Assembly (NCBI GenBank): GCA_002702705.1
Contig: PABH01000004.1
Coordinates: 1-64,000 of the forward strand
Direction: 5' to 3'
Length of the DNA stretch: 64,000 bases
Source of the DNA: Anaerolineaceae bacterium
GTDB lineage: Bacteria > Chloroflexota > Anaerolineae > Anaerolineales > Anaerolineaceae
The notes under the pieces were generated by a model. It had not been told where the DNA came from, searched no databases, and was given only the letters and a program-made list of their open reading frames with translations. This document shows positions 54,476-63,223 of this stretch, piece by piece (the first letter of the stretch is position 1; every line of letters starts with the position of its first letter). The translations under genes and the position numbers were made by a program.

Positions 54476-54955
54476 TTGAGCCATCCACGTTACCCACTTC
54501 GCATAAATGTTGGGTTCATGATTAATGAACCAATCGGCAGCTTCCGAGAACTTGATTTTCAGTTTGATGAAGTTGTCTTGCTTTCCGAATTTCAGCTTAG
54601 TGATTTTGAGGGTACTGTTCGAATTAATCGAACACCACAAGGTTTGTTGGTAGATGGAAAGTTTCGTGCCAAGGTAGTGGGGCAATGTGTGCGCTGTCTA
54701 GAAGATCATGATCAAATTTTAGAAACTGAATTCCAGGAACTGTTTGCCTATCACAGCCGTCACACACGCGATGAAGAGTATTTTGTCCCTGAAGATGGGT
54801 TCATTGATTTGGAGCCTTTGGTATATGAAAACATGATTATTGATATTCCGATTAGAACCTTATGTAAACCGGATTGTAAGGGGCTTTGCCTCGATTGCGG
54901 TACCAATCTCAATTTATCCACCTGTGACCATGTGCCTGACCAGGCACAATCTTAA
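54476..54955 (+). CDS. DUF177 (YceD-like) protein
   Basis: The family pattern is clear: YPLRINVGFMINEPIGS at the start, VGQCVRCLEDHD in the middle, and a C-terminal zinc-type set, CKPDCKGLCLDCGTNLNLSTC. YceD proteins are linked to 23S rRNA accumulation and usually lie before rpmF, which is not found here. A TTG at 54476 is the best start behind the promoter and gives about 159 residues; there is no strong ribosome site. The next gene is the primary sigma factor. Confidence 0.88.
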   Translation: MSHPRYPLRINVGFMINEPIGSFRELDFQFDEVVLLSEFQLSDFEGTVRINRTPQGLLVDGKFRAKVVGQCVRCLEDHDQILETEFQELFAYHSRHTRDEEYFVPEDGFIDLEPLVYENMIIDIPIRTLCKPDCKGLCLDCGTNLNLSTCDHVPDQAQS

Positions 54956-55097
54956 TCATTAAATACGGAACTATACTTGCAACTACTCCTGTAAAATCCG
55001 GAGTGTTGGCCTAAAAACATATTATTTGTAGTAAGAGTGATTTGCAGTTGAATCAAAATATGGCTTCAGCAAAGCACTACGGGGAAGAGGAGGAGTT

Positions 55098-56285
55098 TTG
55101 GCGAATCCAGGTAGACGTAACCGCAAGACAGAAGTTTTTCGAATGCTGCTTGAGAAAGCAGATATACAGGGATACTTAACCATGGATGACCTGATGGAGG
55201 CTTATCCTGAGATCAGCAGTGATGTGGATCGAATGGAATCCTTTATGACAGCTTTACGCCGCCGTGGTGTGGATATATTGGACGACGAAAGAGCGTCTCA
55301 CCATCACGGTGATAATGGTGGCGGCCCGCCAACCGACATGGACCCCTATGCAGCCAACCTGGAAACGATTTCCAGTGATGATACGATTGGTTTATATCTA
55401 AAAGAAATGTCTTCTGTGCCACTGCTTTCGGTGGAAGAGGAACTGGATTTGGCCAAACGAATTGAAATTGGCGATATGGCAAAACAATTAATTGATGAGT
55501 TAAATGGCAATACCCCTCCGGAAGAAAAAGAACGACTGAATTTTGAAATTGAGGATGGAGAGCAGGCCCGCGCGCATTTAATAAAAGCCAACACCCGTTT
55601 GGTGGTTAGTATTGCCAAACGTTATATTGGGCGGGGTGTACCTTTTTTGGATTTGATTCAGGAAGGGAATTTAGGCTTGATGAAGGCTGTGGAAAAATAT
55701 GAATACCAGCGAGGATTCCGTTTTTCTACCTATGCCACCTGGTGGATTCGGCAAACCATTACCCGTTCCATTGCCGATCAAGGCCGTACCATTCGTGTGC
55801 CTGTGCACATGGTGGACCGTATTCGGCAGTTGTATCGTTTGATGCATGAAATGGAACAAAAACTGGGGCGTGTTCCAACCACGGAAGAACTGGCTGAGGA
55901 TATGAAAGTATCAGTTAACAAAGTGGATTGGATGATGCGTGTTTCATGGCTGCCCTTATCCCTTGAAAGCCCGATTAATGATGATGAAGAAGAATCGGAA
56001 TTGGGCATGTTTGTGGAGGATACCCTCACACCAACCCCCATCCAAAGCGCTTATAATAAAATGCTGCGTGAGCGGATCGAAGCTGTTTTGGATACCCTGC
56101 CTCCTCGTGAAGCCCGTATTTTAAGGTTACGTTTTGGGCTGGATAATGGGCATACTTACACCCTGGAAGAAGTGGGGCAAAAATTTGGTCTGACCCGAGA
56201 ACGTATTCGTCAGATCGAAAGTAAAGCTTTGCGTCGTCTGCGACACCCGCGCAGATCACGGCAATTAAAAGAATATGTTGGTTAA
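55098..56285 (+). CDS. rpoD: Primary-type RNA polymerase sigma factor (RpoD/SigA family)
   Basis: The N-terminal part is sigma 1.1-like (MLLEKADIQGYLTMDDLMEA). Region 1.2 is DTIGLYLKEMSSVPLLS, region 2 is FLDLIQEGNLGLMKAVEKYE and FRFSTYATWWIRQTITRSIA, and region 4 is TLEEVGQKFGLTRERIRQIE. Start TTG with AGGAGG five bases upstream. The 395 residues and full set of regions mark a group 1 or 2 factor; it may be one of several in this genome. Confidence 0.93.
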   Translation: MANPGRRNRKTEVFRMLLEKADIQGYLTMDDLMEAYPEISSDVDRMESFMTALRRRGVDILDDERASHHHGDNGGGPPTDMDPYAANLETISSDDTIGLYLKEMSSVPLLSVEEELDLAKRIEIGDMAKQLIDELNGNTPPEEKERLNFEIEDGEQARAHLIKANTRLVVSIAKRYIGRGVPFLDLIQEGNLGLMKAVEKYEYQRGFRFSTYATWWIRQTITRSIADQGRTIRVPVHMVDRIRQLYRLMHEMEQKLGRVPTTEELAEDMKVSVNKVDWMMRVSWLPLSLESPINDDEEESELGMFVEDTLTPTPIQSAYNKMLRERIEAVLDTLPPREARILRLRFGLDNGHTYTLEEVGQKFGLTRERIRQIESKALRRLRHPRRSRQLKEYVG

Positions 56286-56341
56286 AATAGAGTACAATTA
56301 ATCTCTACTGTAGATTTAGTATGTAACCCTGGAGGAATTGA

Positions 56342-56752
56342 ATGTATCAAAAGCTTACAATTGTAGGAAATTTAGGTCGTGATCCTGAAATGCGTTATAC
56401 CCCTTCCGGACAGGCTGTTACCAGTTTTCCGGTGGCTACGAATCGAACATATACCGGTTCGGATGGAAACCGGGTAAAAGAAACCACATGGTTTCGTATC
56501 TCTGCCTGGGGTAAACAAGCTGAAAACTGCAATAATTATTTAAAGAAAGGCAGTAAAGTCCTTATAGAAGGACGTCTTGTACCTGATACGACGACTGGTG
56601 GTCCCCGTGTCTTTAATCGGAATGATGGTACTGCCGGAGCAAGTTTTGAAGTTACTGCCACAACAGTACAGTTCCTGGATTCACGTCAGGATAGTGAAGG
56701 TTTAGGCGGTGGATCATCTGACATCGAAACCGATGATGAGATTCCGTTCTAA
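56342..56752 (+). CDS. ssb: Single-stranded DNA-binding protein
   Basis: The OB fold begins YQKLTIVGNLGRDPEMRYTP, with TWFRISAWGKQAENC in the middle. The acidic C-terminal tip DDEIPF recruits partner proteins. The length is 136 residues. GGAGGAATTGA precedes the ATG. It is followed by DUF3467, translin and Cas4-like genes at short spacing, so it may be part of a DNA-processing unit, although ssb also has housekeeping roles. Confidence 0.95.
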   Translation: MYQKLTIVGNLGRDPEMRYTPSGQAVTSFPVATNRTYTGSDGNRVKETTWFRISAWGKQAENCNNYLKKGSKVLIEGRLVPDTTTGGPRVFNRNDGTAGASFEVTATTVQFLDSRQDSEGLGGGSSDIETDDEIPF

Positions 56753-56772
56753 AAAAAATATAAGAAGAAAAT

Positions 56773-57141
56773 ATGAATGATAAACCAAAGGGGAAACCTG
56801 CGTTTCCCCCTTTAGTTATACCTGAAGACCTTGTACCCAAATACAGCAATTTAACTCGCATCAGTCATACACCATCCGAGATTATTCTGGATTTTTCCGC
56901 CTTATTACCCGGATCTAAACCGGAGGTTGTGTCGCGTGTTTTAATGTCACCTGTAGGCGCAAAGATGTTTTATCGCGCCTTGGGTGAGAATCTGGCCCGT
57001 TATGAAGCAAGTTATGGTTCTATTCAATTGCCAAACAGCAACACCGCTTTGGCACATAGCTTATTTAAAAATGTTCACCCGCCAGAAAGACCGGAAGACA
57101 AAGAACCACCGGATCCACAAGAACCGGAGAATGAGGAATAA
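56773..57141 (+). CDS. DUF3467 protein
   Basis: The 122-residue protein has LTRISHTPSEIILDFSALLP and VVSRVLMSPVGAKMFYRALG, as in DUF3467, a small family of unknown function. The tail is Pro/Glu-rich (ERPEDKEPPDPQEPENEE), like the acidic tail of neighbouring SSB. Its stop overlaps the translin start (TAATG), so the two are translationally coupled. Confidence 0.85.
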   Translation: MNDKPKGKPAFPPLVIPEDLVPKYSNLTRISHTPSEIILDFSALLPGSKPEVVSRVLMSPVGAKMFYRALGENLARYEASYGSIQLPNSNTALAHSLFKNVHPPERPEDKEPPDPQEPENEE

Positions 57142-57836
57142 TGGATCGTTTTTCAATTGTATCGGAATTTGTTCACGCAGAATTTGACGCCCGTAATCAA
57201 GCTCGGGACAAAGCCCTGGTGCAGGCTCGCCAGGTCATCCGTTTTGCCGCACAGACTATTCGTGCCATTCACCGCATGGATATTGAAGAAGCAAGCCATA
57301 AACTTGGAGAAGCAAAACAACTTGTTCGACAGCTAAGAAACGACCTGGCCGATTATCCCGAATTATTTTACGCAGGTTATACCCAAGATGCGTTTAAAGA
57401 ATATGTCGAAGCAGAGATCACTACAGCCTTAATCCTTAACCAGGAATTACCGCTGCCGTCTGAATTGGATGTGGAACCAGCCGCTTATTTAAATGGATTA
57501 GCGGAAGTTGGTGGTGAACTTCGCCGCCGCTGCCTGGATATTTTACGCAAAGGTTATTCTGACGAAGCGGAACGTTTGTTGGGTTTGATGGATGAAATTT
57601 ATGCTTTGTTAATCACGGTGGATTATCCTGATGCCCTCACTTATGGCCTGCGTCGCAAAACCGACCTGGCACGTGGCATTGTAGAACGTACCCGTGGTGA
57701 TATGACCATCAGCTTACGTGAACAACGGCTGACAAAAGCAATGAAAGAACTTTCTTTAAAATTAGATGTTGAATTTAATAACGGGCCGGAAACAAATTTG
57801 ACTGAGGAAGAGGATTCCGAACAGGAGAATGATTGA
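57141..57836 (+). CDS. Bacterial translin-family protein
   Basis: The 231-residue, all-helical protein follows the translin pattern: ARQVIRFAAQTIRAIHRMD near the N-terminus, YAGYTQDAFKEYVEAEI near residue 80, YLNGLAEVGGELRRRCLDI, and DALTYGLRRKTDLARGIVER towards the end. Eukaryotic translin forms octamers that bind RNA and single-stranded DNA, and with TRAX makes an RNA endonuclease. Archaeal and bacterial members exist but are little studied. It overlaps both neighbours, lying between DUF3467 and the split Cas4-like gene. Confidence 0.87.
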   Translation: MDRFSIVSEFVHAEFDARNQARDKALVQARQVIRFAAQTIRAIHRMDIEEASHKLGEAKQLVRQLRNDLADYPELFYAGYTQDAFKEYVEAEITTALILNQELPLPSELDVEPAAYLNGLAEVGGELRRRCLDILRKGYSDEAERLLGLMDEIYALLITVDYPDALTYGLRRKTDLARGIVERTRGDMTISLREQRLTKAMKELSLKLDVEFNNGPETNLTEEEDSEQEND

Positions 57837-58078
57837 AGAAGCGGACCATTCGCGCTTCCGAGATTGGCACGTACTTATATTGTAAACGAGCCTGGTGGTA
57901 TCAAAATCAGGGTGTAGAATCACAAAACCAACAGGAAATGGCTGGCGGATTTGCATACCATCAGCGGCATGGAAAACAAGTCCTGCGTGCTGTCTTATGG
58001 CGTGCTGCCGGATGGCTCTTTCTGTTGGTTGCCATTGCCGTATTGGCGGTGTGGTTAACCCAATCCGTTATAAATTAA
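57833..58078 (+). CDS. Cas4-like nuclease, N-terminal chain with membrane anchor
   Basis: The 81-residue protein starts RASEIGTYLYCKRAWWYQN, the pattern of the N-terminal cysteine region of Cas4/Dna2-type nucleases (Cys17). A TM segment near the end (AGWLFLLVAIAVLAVWLTQ) anchors it in the membrane. It has no nuclease core. Start TTG, overlapping the translin stop by 4 nt. It ends 10 nt before the second chain. The pair is probably one enzyme split by gene fission. Confidence 0.72.
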   Translation: MKKRTIRASEIGTYLYCKRAWWYQNQGVESQNQQEMAGGFAYHQRHGKQVLRAVLWRAAGWLFLLVAIAVLAVWLTQSVIN

Positions 58079-58088
58079 GGCGAATCCC

Positions 58089-58598
58089 ATGATTTTTTTG
58101 GTTCTTATTTTATTGGGATTGGCTTTGTGGATGCTGCTGAAAGGTAAATCGCTGCAGCAAGATGCCGGTTTACCTCAGGGACGCATTTTATACAGTGATC
58201 CGGAAATGGTTGGCCCTCCCCCCAAACCGTTTTTTGATGTGGAAACCCAGTTAACCGGCAAACCGGATTATTTGGTGATGGAAGGGGAATCCATAATCCC
58301 GGTAGAGGTGAAAAGCAGTTATGCCCCAGCCGAGCCCTACGCCGGGCATGTGTTTCAATTATTGGCTTATTGTTTGTTGGTGGAACGCGATACCGGCAAT
58401 CGACCACCCTATGGCATCCTGCGGTATCGCAACCGAACCTTTGCGATTGATTACACAGTCGAACAAGAAACTGCGCTGCTGAATTTGCTGGCAGAAATGC
58501 GAGAAGATTTTCGGATGGGTGAGTTGGAACGTTGTCATGATGATTCGGGGCGCTGTGCACGCTGTGGTTTTCGTGATATTTGTGATCAGCGATTGTAG
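58089..58598 (+). CDS. Cas4-like nuclease, catalytic chain with membrane anchor
   Basis: The 169-residue protein starts with a TM segment (IFLVLILLGLALWMLLKGK). The RecB-type PD-(D/E)XK core follows: Asp60 in GKPDYLV, Glu73 and Lys75 in PVEVKSS, and Gln90/Tyr94 in HVFQLLAY. The C-terminal cysteine set, Cys149, Cys156, Cys159 and Cys165 (RCARCGFRDIC), has the C-x2-C-x5-C spacing of the Cas4 iron-sulphur cluster. The fourth ligand would normally be the N-terminal Cys, here in the other chain. No cas1, cas2 or CRISPR array is seen. Confidence 0.83.
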   Translation: MIFLVLILLGLALWMLLKGKSLQQDAGLPQGRILYSDPEMVGPPPKPFFDVETQLTGKPDYLVMEGESIIPVEVKSSYAPAEPYAGHVFQLLAYCLLVERDTGNRPPYGILRYRNRTFAIDYTVEQETALLNLLAEMREDFRMGELERCHDDSGRCARCGFRDICDQRL

Positions 58599-58978
58599 TT
58601 CACCCGGCGGAAGCTGGTAACAAACAAAACAACGCTTTTAATGGTTTTATGAACGAATTGGTAATAGGTGCGGAAAGAGCAGACCTCGAGATGATGCTTG
58701 CTGACAGCGTCCCCTATTAACCTGATCTGTCCTCCCAACAAACAGTCCTTTTATTAAAAAATCTCGAGGTCGGACGCCGAACGCCATACCAAAACCGGGA
58801 TTTTGGGTTGGAAGTTGCTCAAAAAAACATGGTTTATGTGCTATTCATCCGCTGTTTCCTCACGGATCATCTCGGTTAAATAGGAAGGGTTCACAAATTA
58901 AAGTTGAAATTTGATTTTTGGATTATATTGTAATTTGACTTTTATCCGCATGTTGAGTAGAACAAGGTATATATTGGA
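58599..58978. other. Intergenic region with long-range inverted repeat
   Basis: No gene was recognised. GACCTCGAGAT (58682-58692) and ATCTCGAGGTC (58761-58771) are perfectly complementary and enclose 68 nt. This could fold as one structured RNA. TTGGAG just before 58985 is the ribosome site of the next gene. Confidence 0.5.
58682..58771. repeat. 11-bp inverted repeat enclosing 68 nt
   Basis: The perfect arms, GACCTCGAGAT and its complement, contain the palindrome CTCGAG, so each arm could also bind a dimeric regulator. No promoter or terminator clearly belongs to it. Confidence 0.6.
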
Positions 58979-58984
58979 GTGAAC

Positions 58985-60007
58985 ATGAACCCGATTCAAA
59001 ATACACAGGTAATTATTGTAGGCGCAGGCCCTACCGGTTTGGAACTGGGGGTAGCATTAAAACAAAAAAACATCCCTTTTTTGATCTTTGAAACAGGACA
59101 AATTGGACATACCATTTCCTGGTGGCCAAAGGATACCCGTTTTTTCAGCACATCCGAACGAATTGCTATGCCGGGTATTCCGCTGCATGTATTCGACCAG
59201 CAGCACCCCACAGGGGATCAATACCTGGCGTATTTGCGAGAAGTGGTACAGCAATTTGATTTAAAGATTAACAATTTTGAAAAAGTAACCCTTATTGAAA
59301 AACAAAACGATTTGTTCGTGGTACATACGGAAACCCGGCATGGACAATTTGTTTACCAGGCAAACCAGGTTGTTTTGGCAACAGGCGGTATGGCGAAACC
59401 ATGTAAGTTAAATATTCCCGGAGAAGATTTGCCGTTTGTAACTCATTACCTTGATGACCCCCACCTCTATTTCCAGCGTGAATTACTGGTCGTTGGTGGA
59501 CGCAACTCGGCTGTGGAATATGCGCTGCGTTGTTGGCGAGCGGGCGCGTCGGTGACCTTAAGTTACCGCAAAGAATCGATTGGCCCAAAATCCGTAAAAC
59601 CAGCCTTGATGCAAGATTTTGAAACCGTTGTGCGAGAAGGAAAAATTCGATTTATGCCTTCCACCATACCGGTGGAGATCACCCCAGACCAGGTGGTTTT
59701 ATCCGGTACGGATACGGATGGATACCCAGTTAAAGGAAAAAAACAAATTATTCACCCGGATGCGGTTTTATTATGTACCGGATACGTGGCGGATATGTCC
59801 TTATTTAAACAACTTGGTGTCACATTAACAGGTAAAGAACAAGCGCCCCAATTTAATGAAAACACGATGGAAACCAATGTGCCTGGTGTGTATGTCTTGG
59901 GGACGGCTGCGGGCGGCACACAGAAAAAATTTGAACATTTTATCGAGACTTCACATAAACATGTGCCAAAGATATTAAATGCGATTGAAAAAAGTATGGA
60001 AAATTAG
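58985..60007 (+). CDS. YpdA-like NAD(P)/FAD-dependent thiol reductase
   Basis: The protein has VIIVGAGPTGLELGVAL, then FETGQIGHTISWWP, TRFFSTSERIAMPG, a second nucleotide motif VVGGRNSAVEYALR, and a C-terminal GVYVLGTAAGGTQKKF. This is the YpdA (Bdr) family, which reduces bacillithiol disulphide. It lacks the CxxC of classical thioredoxin reductases, as is usual for YpdA. GGAG five bases before the ATG at 58985 favours it over GTG 58979. Whether this organism makes bacillithiol cannot be seen here. Confidence 0.85.
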   Translation: MNPIQNTQVIIVGAGPTGLELGVALKQKNIPFLIFETGQIGHTISWWPKDTRFFSTSERIAMPGIPLHVFDQQHPTGDQYLAYLREVVQQFDLKINNFEKVTLIEKQNDLFVVHTETRHGQFVYQANQVVLATGGMAKPCKLNIPGEDLPFVTHYLDDPHLYFQRELLVVGGRNSAVEYALRCWRAGASVTLSYRKESIGPKSVKPALMQDFETVVREGKIRFMPSTIPVEITPDQVVLSGTDTDGYPVKGKKQIIHPDAVLLCTGYVADMSLFKQLGVTLTGKEQAPQFNENTMETNVPGVYVLGTAAGGTQKKFEHFIETSHKHVPKILNAIEKSMEN

Positions 60008-60029
60008 CTCGCTGGTATAATTAACCATC

Positions 60030-60905
60030 ATGGTCACCCGACAGAACCCTCCCAAAACGTTTGCGATTGCCACCCACCCTGCGCAGCCCGAAGCAGCGGA
60101 AGAGGCAAGAACGATCGCAACACAATTAACCAAACTGGGCTTAAAACATGTGTTAAGTGCATCAATTTACGAACCACAACTTAAGCGTAAATTAAAATCT
60201 GGTGCAGCTGATTTTTTGGTTGCCCTGGGTGGGGATGGAACCATGCTGCGGGCTGGGCATTTGGTAGCGCCGTTGGGTGTGCCCGTGTTGGGAATTAATC
60301 GCGGGCGGTTTGGTTTTTTAATGGAAATCGGTCAAACCGGATGTAAAGAGCGGTTCCAGCAGTTGGTCAGCGGCGACTTTTGGATTGAAAATCGGATGAT
60401 GTTACACTGTGTCCATCGCCGCTTGGAAGAATTTTTAGGTGAATGGCATGTTCTAAACGATGTTGTCATTTCACGTGGCCAATATGTGCGTCCCATCCAA
60501 TTAACCGCCAGCTTGGATGGTTATTTGTTGGCTTCTTATAATGCCGATGCTTTGATTGTTTCTACTGCTACCGGCTCCACTGCTTATGCATTGGCTGCTG
60601 GTGGTCCAATCTTGCCGCCCGAATTACGTAATATTTTAATCGTACCGGTAGCACCCCATTTATCCGTGGATCGTTCGATTATCCTGTCGGAAGGGTCTAA
60701 GGTGGTGGTGAAGGTTAATACTTCCCATCAGGCTGTGTTAAGTGCCGATGGTCAGCCGCCGGTCATCTTAAAAGATGGTGATACCGTGGAAGCCAGTGCT
60801 GGGGAGTATTCGGTTTCTTTTATCCGTTTTGAAGACCCCGGCTATTTTTACCGAAACTTAAATCAATATATGGAGCGAAGTCCAATTACAGGTGGATTTG
60901 TATGA
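60030..60905 (+). CDS. nadK: NAD kinase
   Basis: It phosphorylates NAD to NADP. Its motifs are LVALGGDGTMLRAGH, VPVLGINRGRFGFLMEI and VSTATGSTAYALAAGGPI, all typical. The 291 residues are a normal length. It overlaps the next gene by 4 nt. Confidence 0.94.
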   Translation: MVTRQNPPKTFAIATHPAQPEAAEEARTIATQLTKLGLKHVLSASIYEPQLKRKLKSGAADFLVALGGDGTMLRAGHLVAPLGVPVLGINRGRFGFLMEIGQTGCKERFQQLVSGDFWIENRMMLHCVHRRLEEFLGEWHVLNDVVISRGQYVRPIQLTASLDGYLLASYNADALIVSTATGSTAYALAAGGPILPPELRNILIVPVAPHLSVDRSIILSEGSKVVVKVNTSHQAVLSADGQPPVILKDGDTVEASAGEYSVSFIRFEDPGYFYRNLNQYMERSPITGGFV

Positions 60906-61423
60906 GTGAGACAACCAATCAAGAATTAGTATGTTACCGTCATCCGGACCGTGAAACCCGGCTGCGATGTAATAACTGCGATCGGCCGATGTGTGTGGAA
61001 TGTGCCGTGAAGACCCCTACCGGGTATCGGTGCAAGGACTGCGTACGCGGTTTTCAGAAAAAATTTGATACGGCTCAACCACAAGATTATGTGTTTGGGG
61101 TGATTATTGCGGCTGTGCTTGCCTATCTGGGTGGTTTTGTTACCCAGTTTATTGGCTTTTTTATTATTTTTGTCGCCCCCGCGATTGGGGTTGGTATTGC
61201 AGAAATCGTGCGCCGCGTTATTCAACGCAGGCGGTCAAAACGTTTATTTCAAGTGATTACCGGAGCAGCTGTATTTGGTGCCTTGGTTAAGGTGCTGCCC
61301 GGCGTAATCATTGGATTGTTTTTTGGTTCATTTGATTTATTTGGTCTGATCTGGACCGGTGTATATGTCTTTTTTATGATCAGTAGTTTGTATTATCGTC
61401 TTTCCGGAATTCAGATCCGGTAA
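60902..61423 (+). CDS. Zinc-ribbon (B-box-like) membrane protein
   Basis: The N-terminal part has a Cys/His set (CYRHPDRETRLRCNNC, then CVECAVKTPTGYRCKDC), a B-box-like zinc site common in Chloroflexota membrane proteins. Four or so TM segments follow (FGVIIAAVLAYLGGFVTQFI and later). The function is unknown. It is coupled to nadK and 25 nt before recN. Confidence 0.8.
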   Translation: MSETTNQELVCYRHPDRETRLRCNNCDRPMCVECAVKTPTGYRCKDCVRGFQKKFDTAQPQDYVFGVIIAAVLAYLGGFVTQFIGFFIIFVAPAIGVGIAEIVRRVIQRRRSKRLFQVITGAAVFGALVKVLPGVIIGLFFGSFDLFGLIWTGVYVFFMISSLYYRLSGIQIR

Positions 61424-61448
61424 TAAGCGGACCATGTAGGGAAAATGT

Positions 61449-63197
61449 ATGCTGACTGAACTGCGCATCACCAATTTTGCGATTATTGAAGACTTGGAAC
61501 TAACCTTTGCGGATGGTTTAACCACGTTTACGGGGGAAACCGGCGCTGGTAAATCGATAATTTTTGACGCTATTGAAGCACTGGTGGGTGCGCGTACCGA
61601 TATCACCAATATTCGTGCAGATGCGGATCGCGCTCAATTGGAAGCGGTGTTTCGGTTAGATGAACATAACCGAAATAGTGTTCATGCCATTTTGGAAGCA
61701 GAAGACCTGATGGATGACCCCGATTATGTCGTTTTGGGTCGTGAACTACGCCGCCAGGGGAGAACGGTAGCTCGTATCAATGGTATTACTGTAAATGTTG
61801 GTTTATTACGGCAAGTCGGTGCCTATCTGGTGGATATACATGGTCAATCGGAACATTTATCCTTATTGGATGTACGCCAACACCTCACATTATTAGATCG
61901 TTTTGCAACTTCGCAAGAAAATTTGCAGGCGTACCAGACAGTTTATTTTCAATTACGCCAGGTGTTAAAAGATTTAGCGGATTTACAAAAAGAAGAAGCC
62001 GATGCCCAGCAGCGGATTGATTTGTTAAAATTCCAGGTCGAAGAAATTGAATCAGCCAAGATCATACCCGATGAAGAAGAAGAGTTAAAGGAAGAACGCA
62101 ACCGTTTAGCGAACGCGGAAAATCTGGCAGAGCTGGGAAGAACAGCTTTTAATTTACTAGATGAAGGTGATGCCGAAGTTCCAGCAGTAAGTGATTTGTT
62201 GGGCGAAGTGGTTAATGCCTTAGAAGCCTTAAGTAAAATTGATCCTGCCCGCCAAAGTTTAACAGATCAGGTCGAAAGTATTTCAGTACAGGTGGAAGAA
62301 TTGACTCGTGATTTACGGGATTATCTGGAAGAAGTGGAACCCAACCCACGCCGTCTGGAACAACTGGAAGAGCGATTGGATCTTTTGCGGAATTTAAAAC
62401 GAAAATATGGCGGCAGTTTAGAAAGTGTTTTAGCACATGCCGAAAAGGCACGGCAAGATTTGGATAAAATTGAACATGCGGAAGAACGGATTGCTGATCT
62501 TAAAAAACAAGCCGCTGATCTGATCCGTCAGGTTGTGCAGCGAGGGGAGATTTTATCACAACAGCGCCAGGAAGCTGGCAAAAAATTAGGCAGTGCGGTG
62601 GAAAACGAATTGGCCGATTTGAGTATGGCTGGTGCTCGTTTCGAGGTAGGTTTATCCAAACAACCAGATTCAAAAGGAATAGCGCTTTCTACGGGGGAGC
62701 GGATTCGTTTTGATGAAAACGGCTTTGATCAGGTGGAGTTTTTAATTGCGCCGAACCCTGGTGAAGGATTGAAGCCAATGGTGAAAATTGCATCCGGTGG
62801 TGAAACCGCACGTTTAATGTTGGCCCTAAAGCGGGTATTGGCTCAAGCTGATGATATCCCCACGTTGATCTTTGATGAAATTGATCAGGGTATTGGGGGA
62901 CGGGTTGGTTACGTGGTTGGAGAAAAACTCTGGCAGTTAGGACGCCAACACCAGGTTCTGTGTGTTACCCATCTTCCTCAATTAGCCGCTTTTGGCGATC
63001 ATCATTATAAGGTTCGTAAGTCGATTGTGGATGGTAGAACGCAAACCATCGTTGAAGAAATGCAAGATAAGGAGCGGTTAATTGAGCTGGCACAAATGTT
63101 AGGTGTTGTTTCGGAAACCCACCTGACAGCTGCAGAAGAAACACTAAAAACAGCCCAGCAGCGCATCAGTGCCTATCAATTGTTTGGAAATCAATAG
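61449..63197 (+). CDS. recN: DNA repair protein RecN
   Basis: The SMC-like ATPase has Walker A TGETGAGKSIIFDAI, long coiled coils (about 160-370), and the signature and Walker B ASGGETARLMLALKR and PTLIFDEIDQGIGG, and H-loop CVTHLPQLAAF. RecN acts in double-strand break repair. The 582 residues are a normal length. TAGGG precedes the ATG. Confidence 0.95.
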   Translation: MLTELRITNFAIIEDLELTFADGLTTFTGETGAGKSIIFDAIEALVGARTDITNIRADADRAQLEAVFRLDEHNRNSVHAILEAEDLMDDPDYVVLGRELRRQGRTVARINGITVNVGLLRQVGAYLVDIHGQSEHLSLLDVRQHLTLLDRFATSQENLQAYQTVYFQLRQVLKDLADLQKEEADAQQRIDLLKFQVEEIESAKIIPDEEEELKEERNRLANAENLAELGRTAFNLLDEGDAEVPAVSDLLGEVVNALEALSKIDPARQSLTDQVESISVQVEELTRDLRDYLEEVEPNPRRLEQLEERLDLLRNLKRKYGGSLESVLAHAEKARQDLDKIEHAEERIADLKKQAADLIRQVVQRGEILSQQRQEAGKKLGSAVENELADLSMAGARFEVGLSKQPDSKGIALSTGERIRFDENGFDQVEFLIAPNPGEGLKPMVKIASGGETARLMLALKRVLAQADDIPTLIFDEIDQGIGGRVGYVVGEKLWQLGRQHQVLCVTHLPQLAAFGDHHYKVRKSIVDGRTQTIVEEMQDKERLIELAQMLGVVSETHLTAAEETLKTAQQRISAYQLFGNQ

Positions 63198-63223
63198 ACC
63201 TGTACTTTCTGAAAGGCGGGAAA

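Noticed and set aside
57833-58598. CRISPR adaptation module because of Cas4-like genes
   Set aside because: No cas1, cas2, effector gene or repeat-spacer array was seen anywhere in the window, and the chains have membrane anchors.
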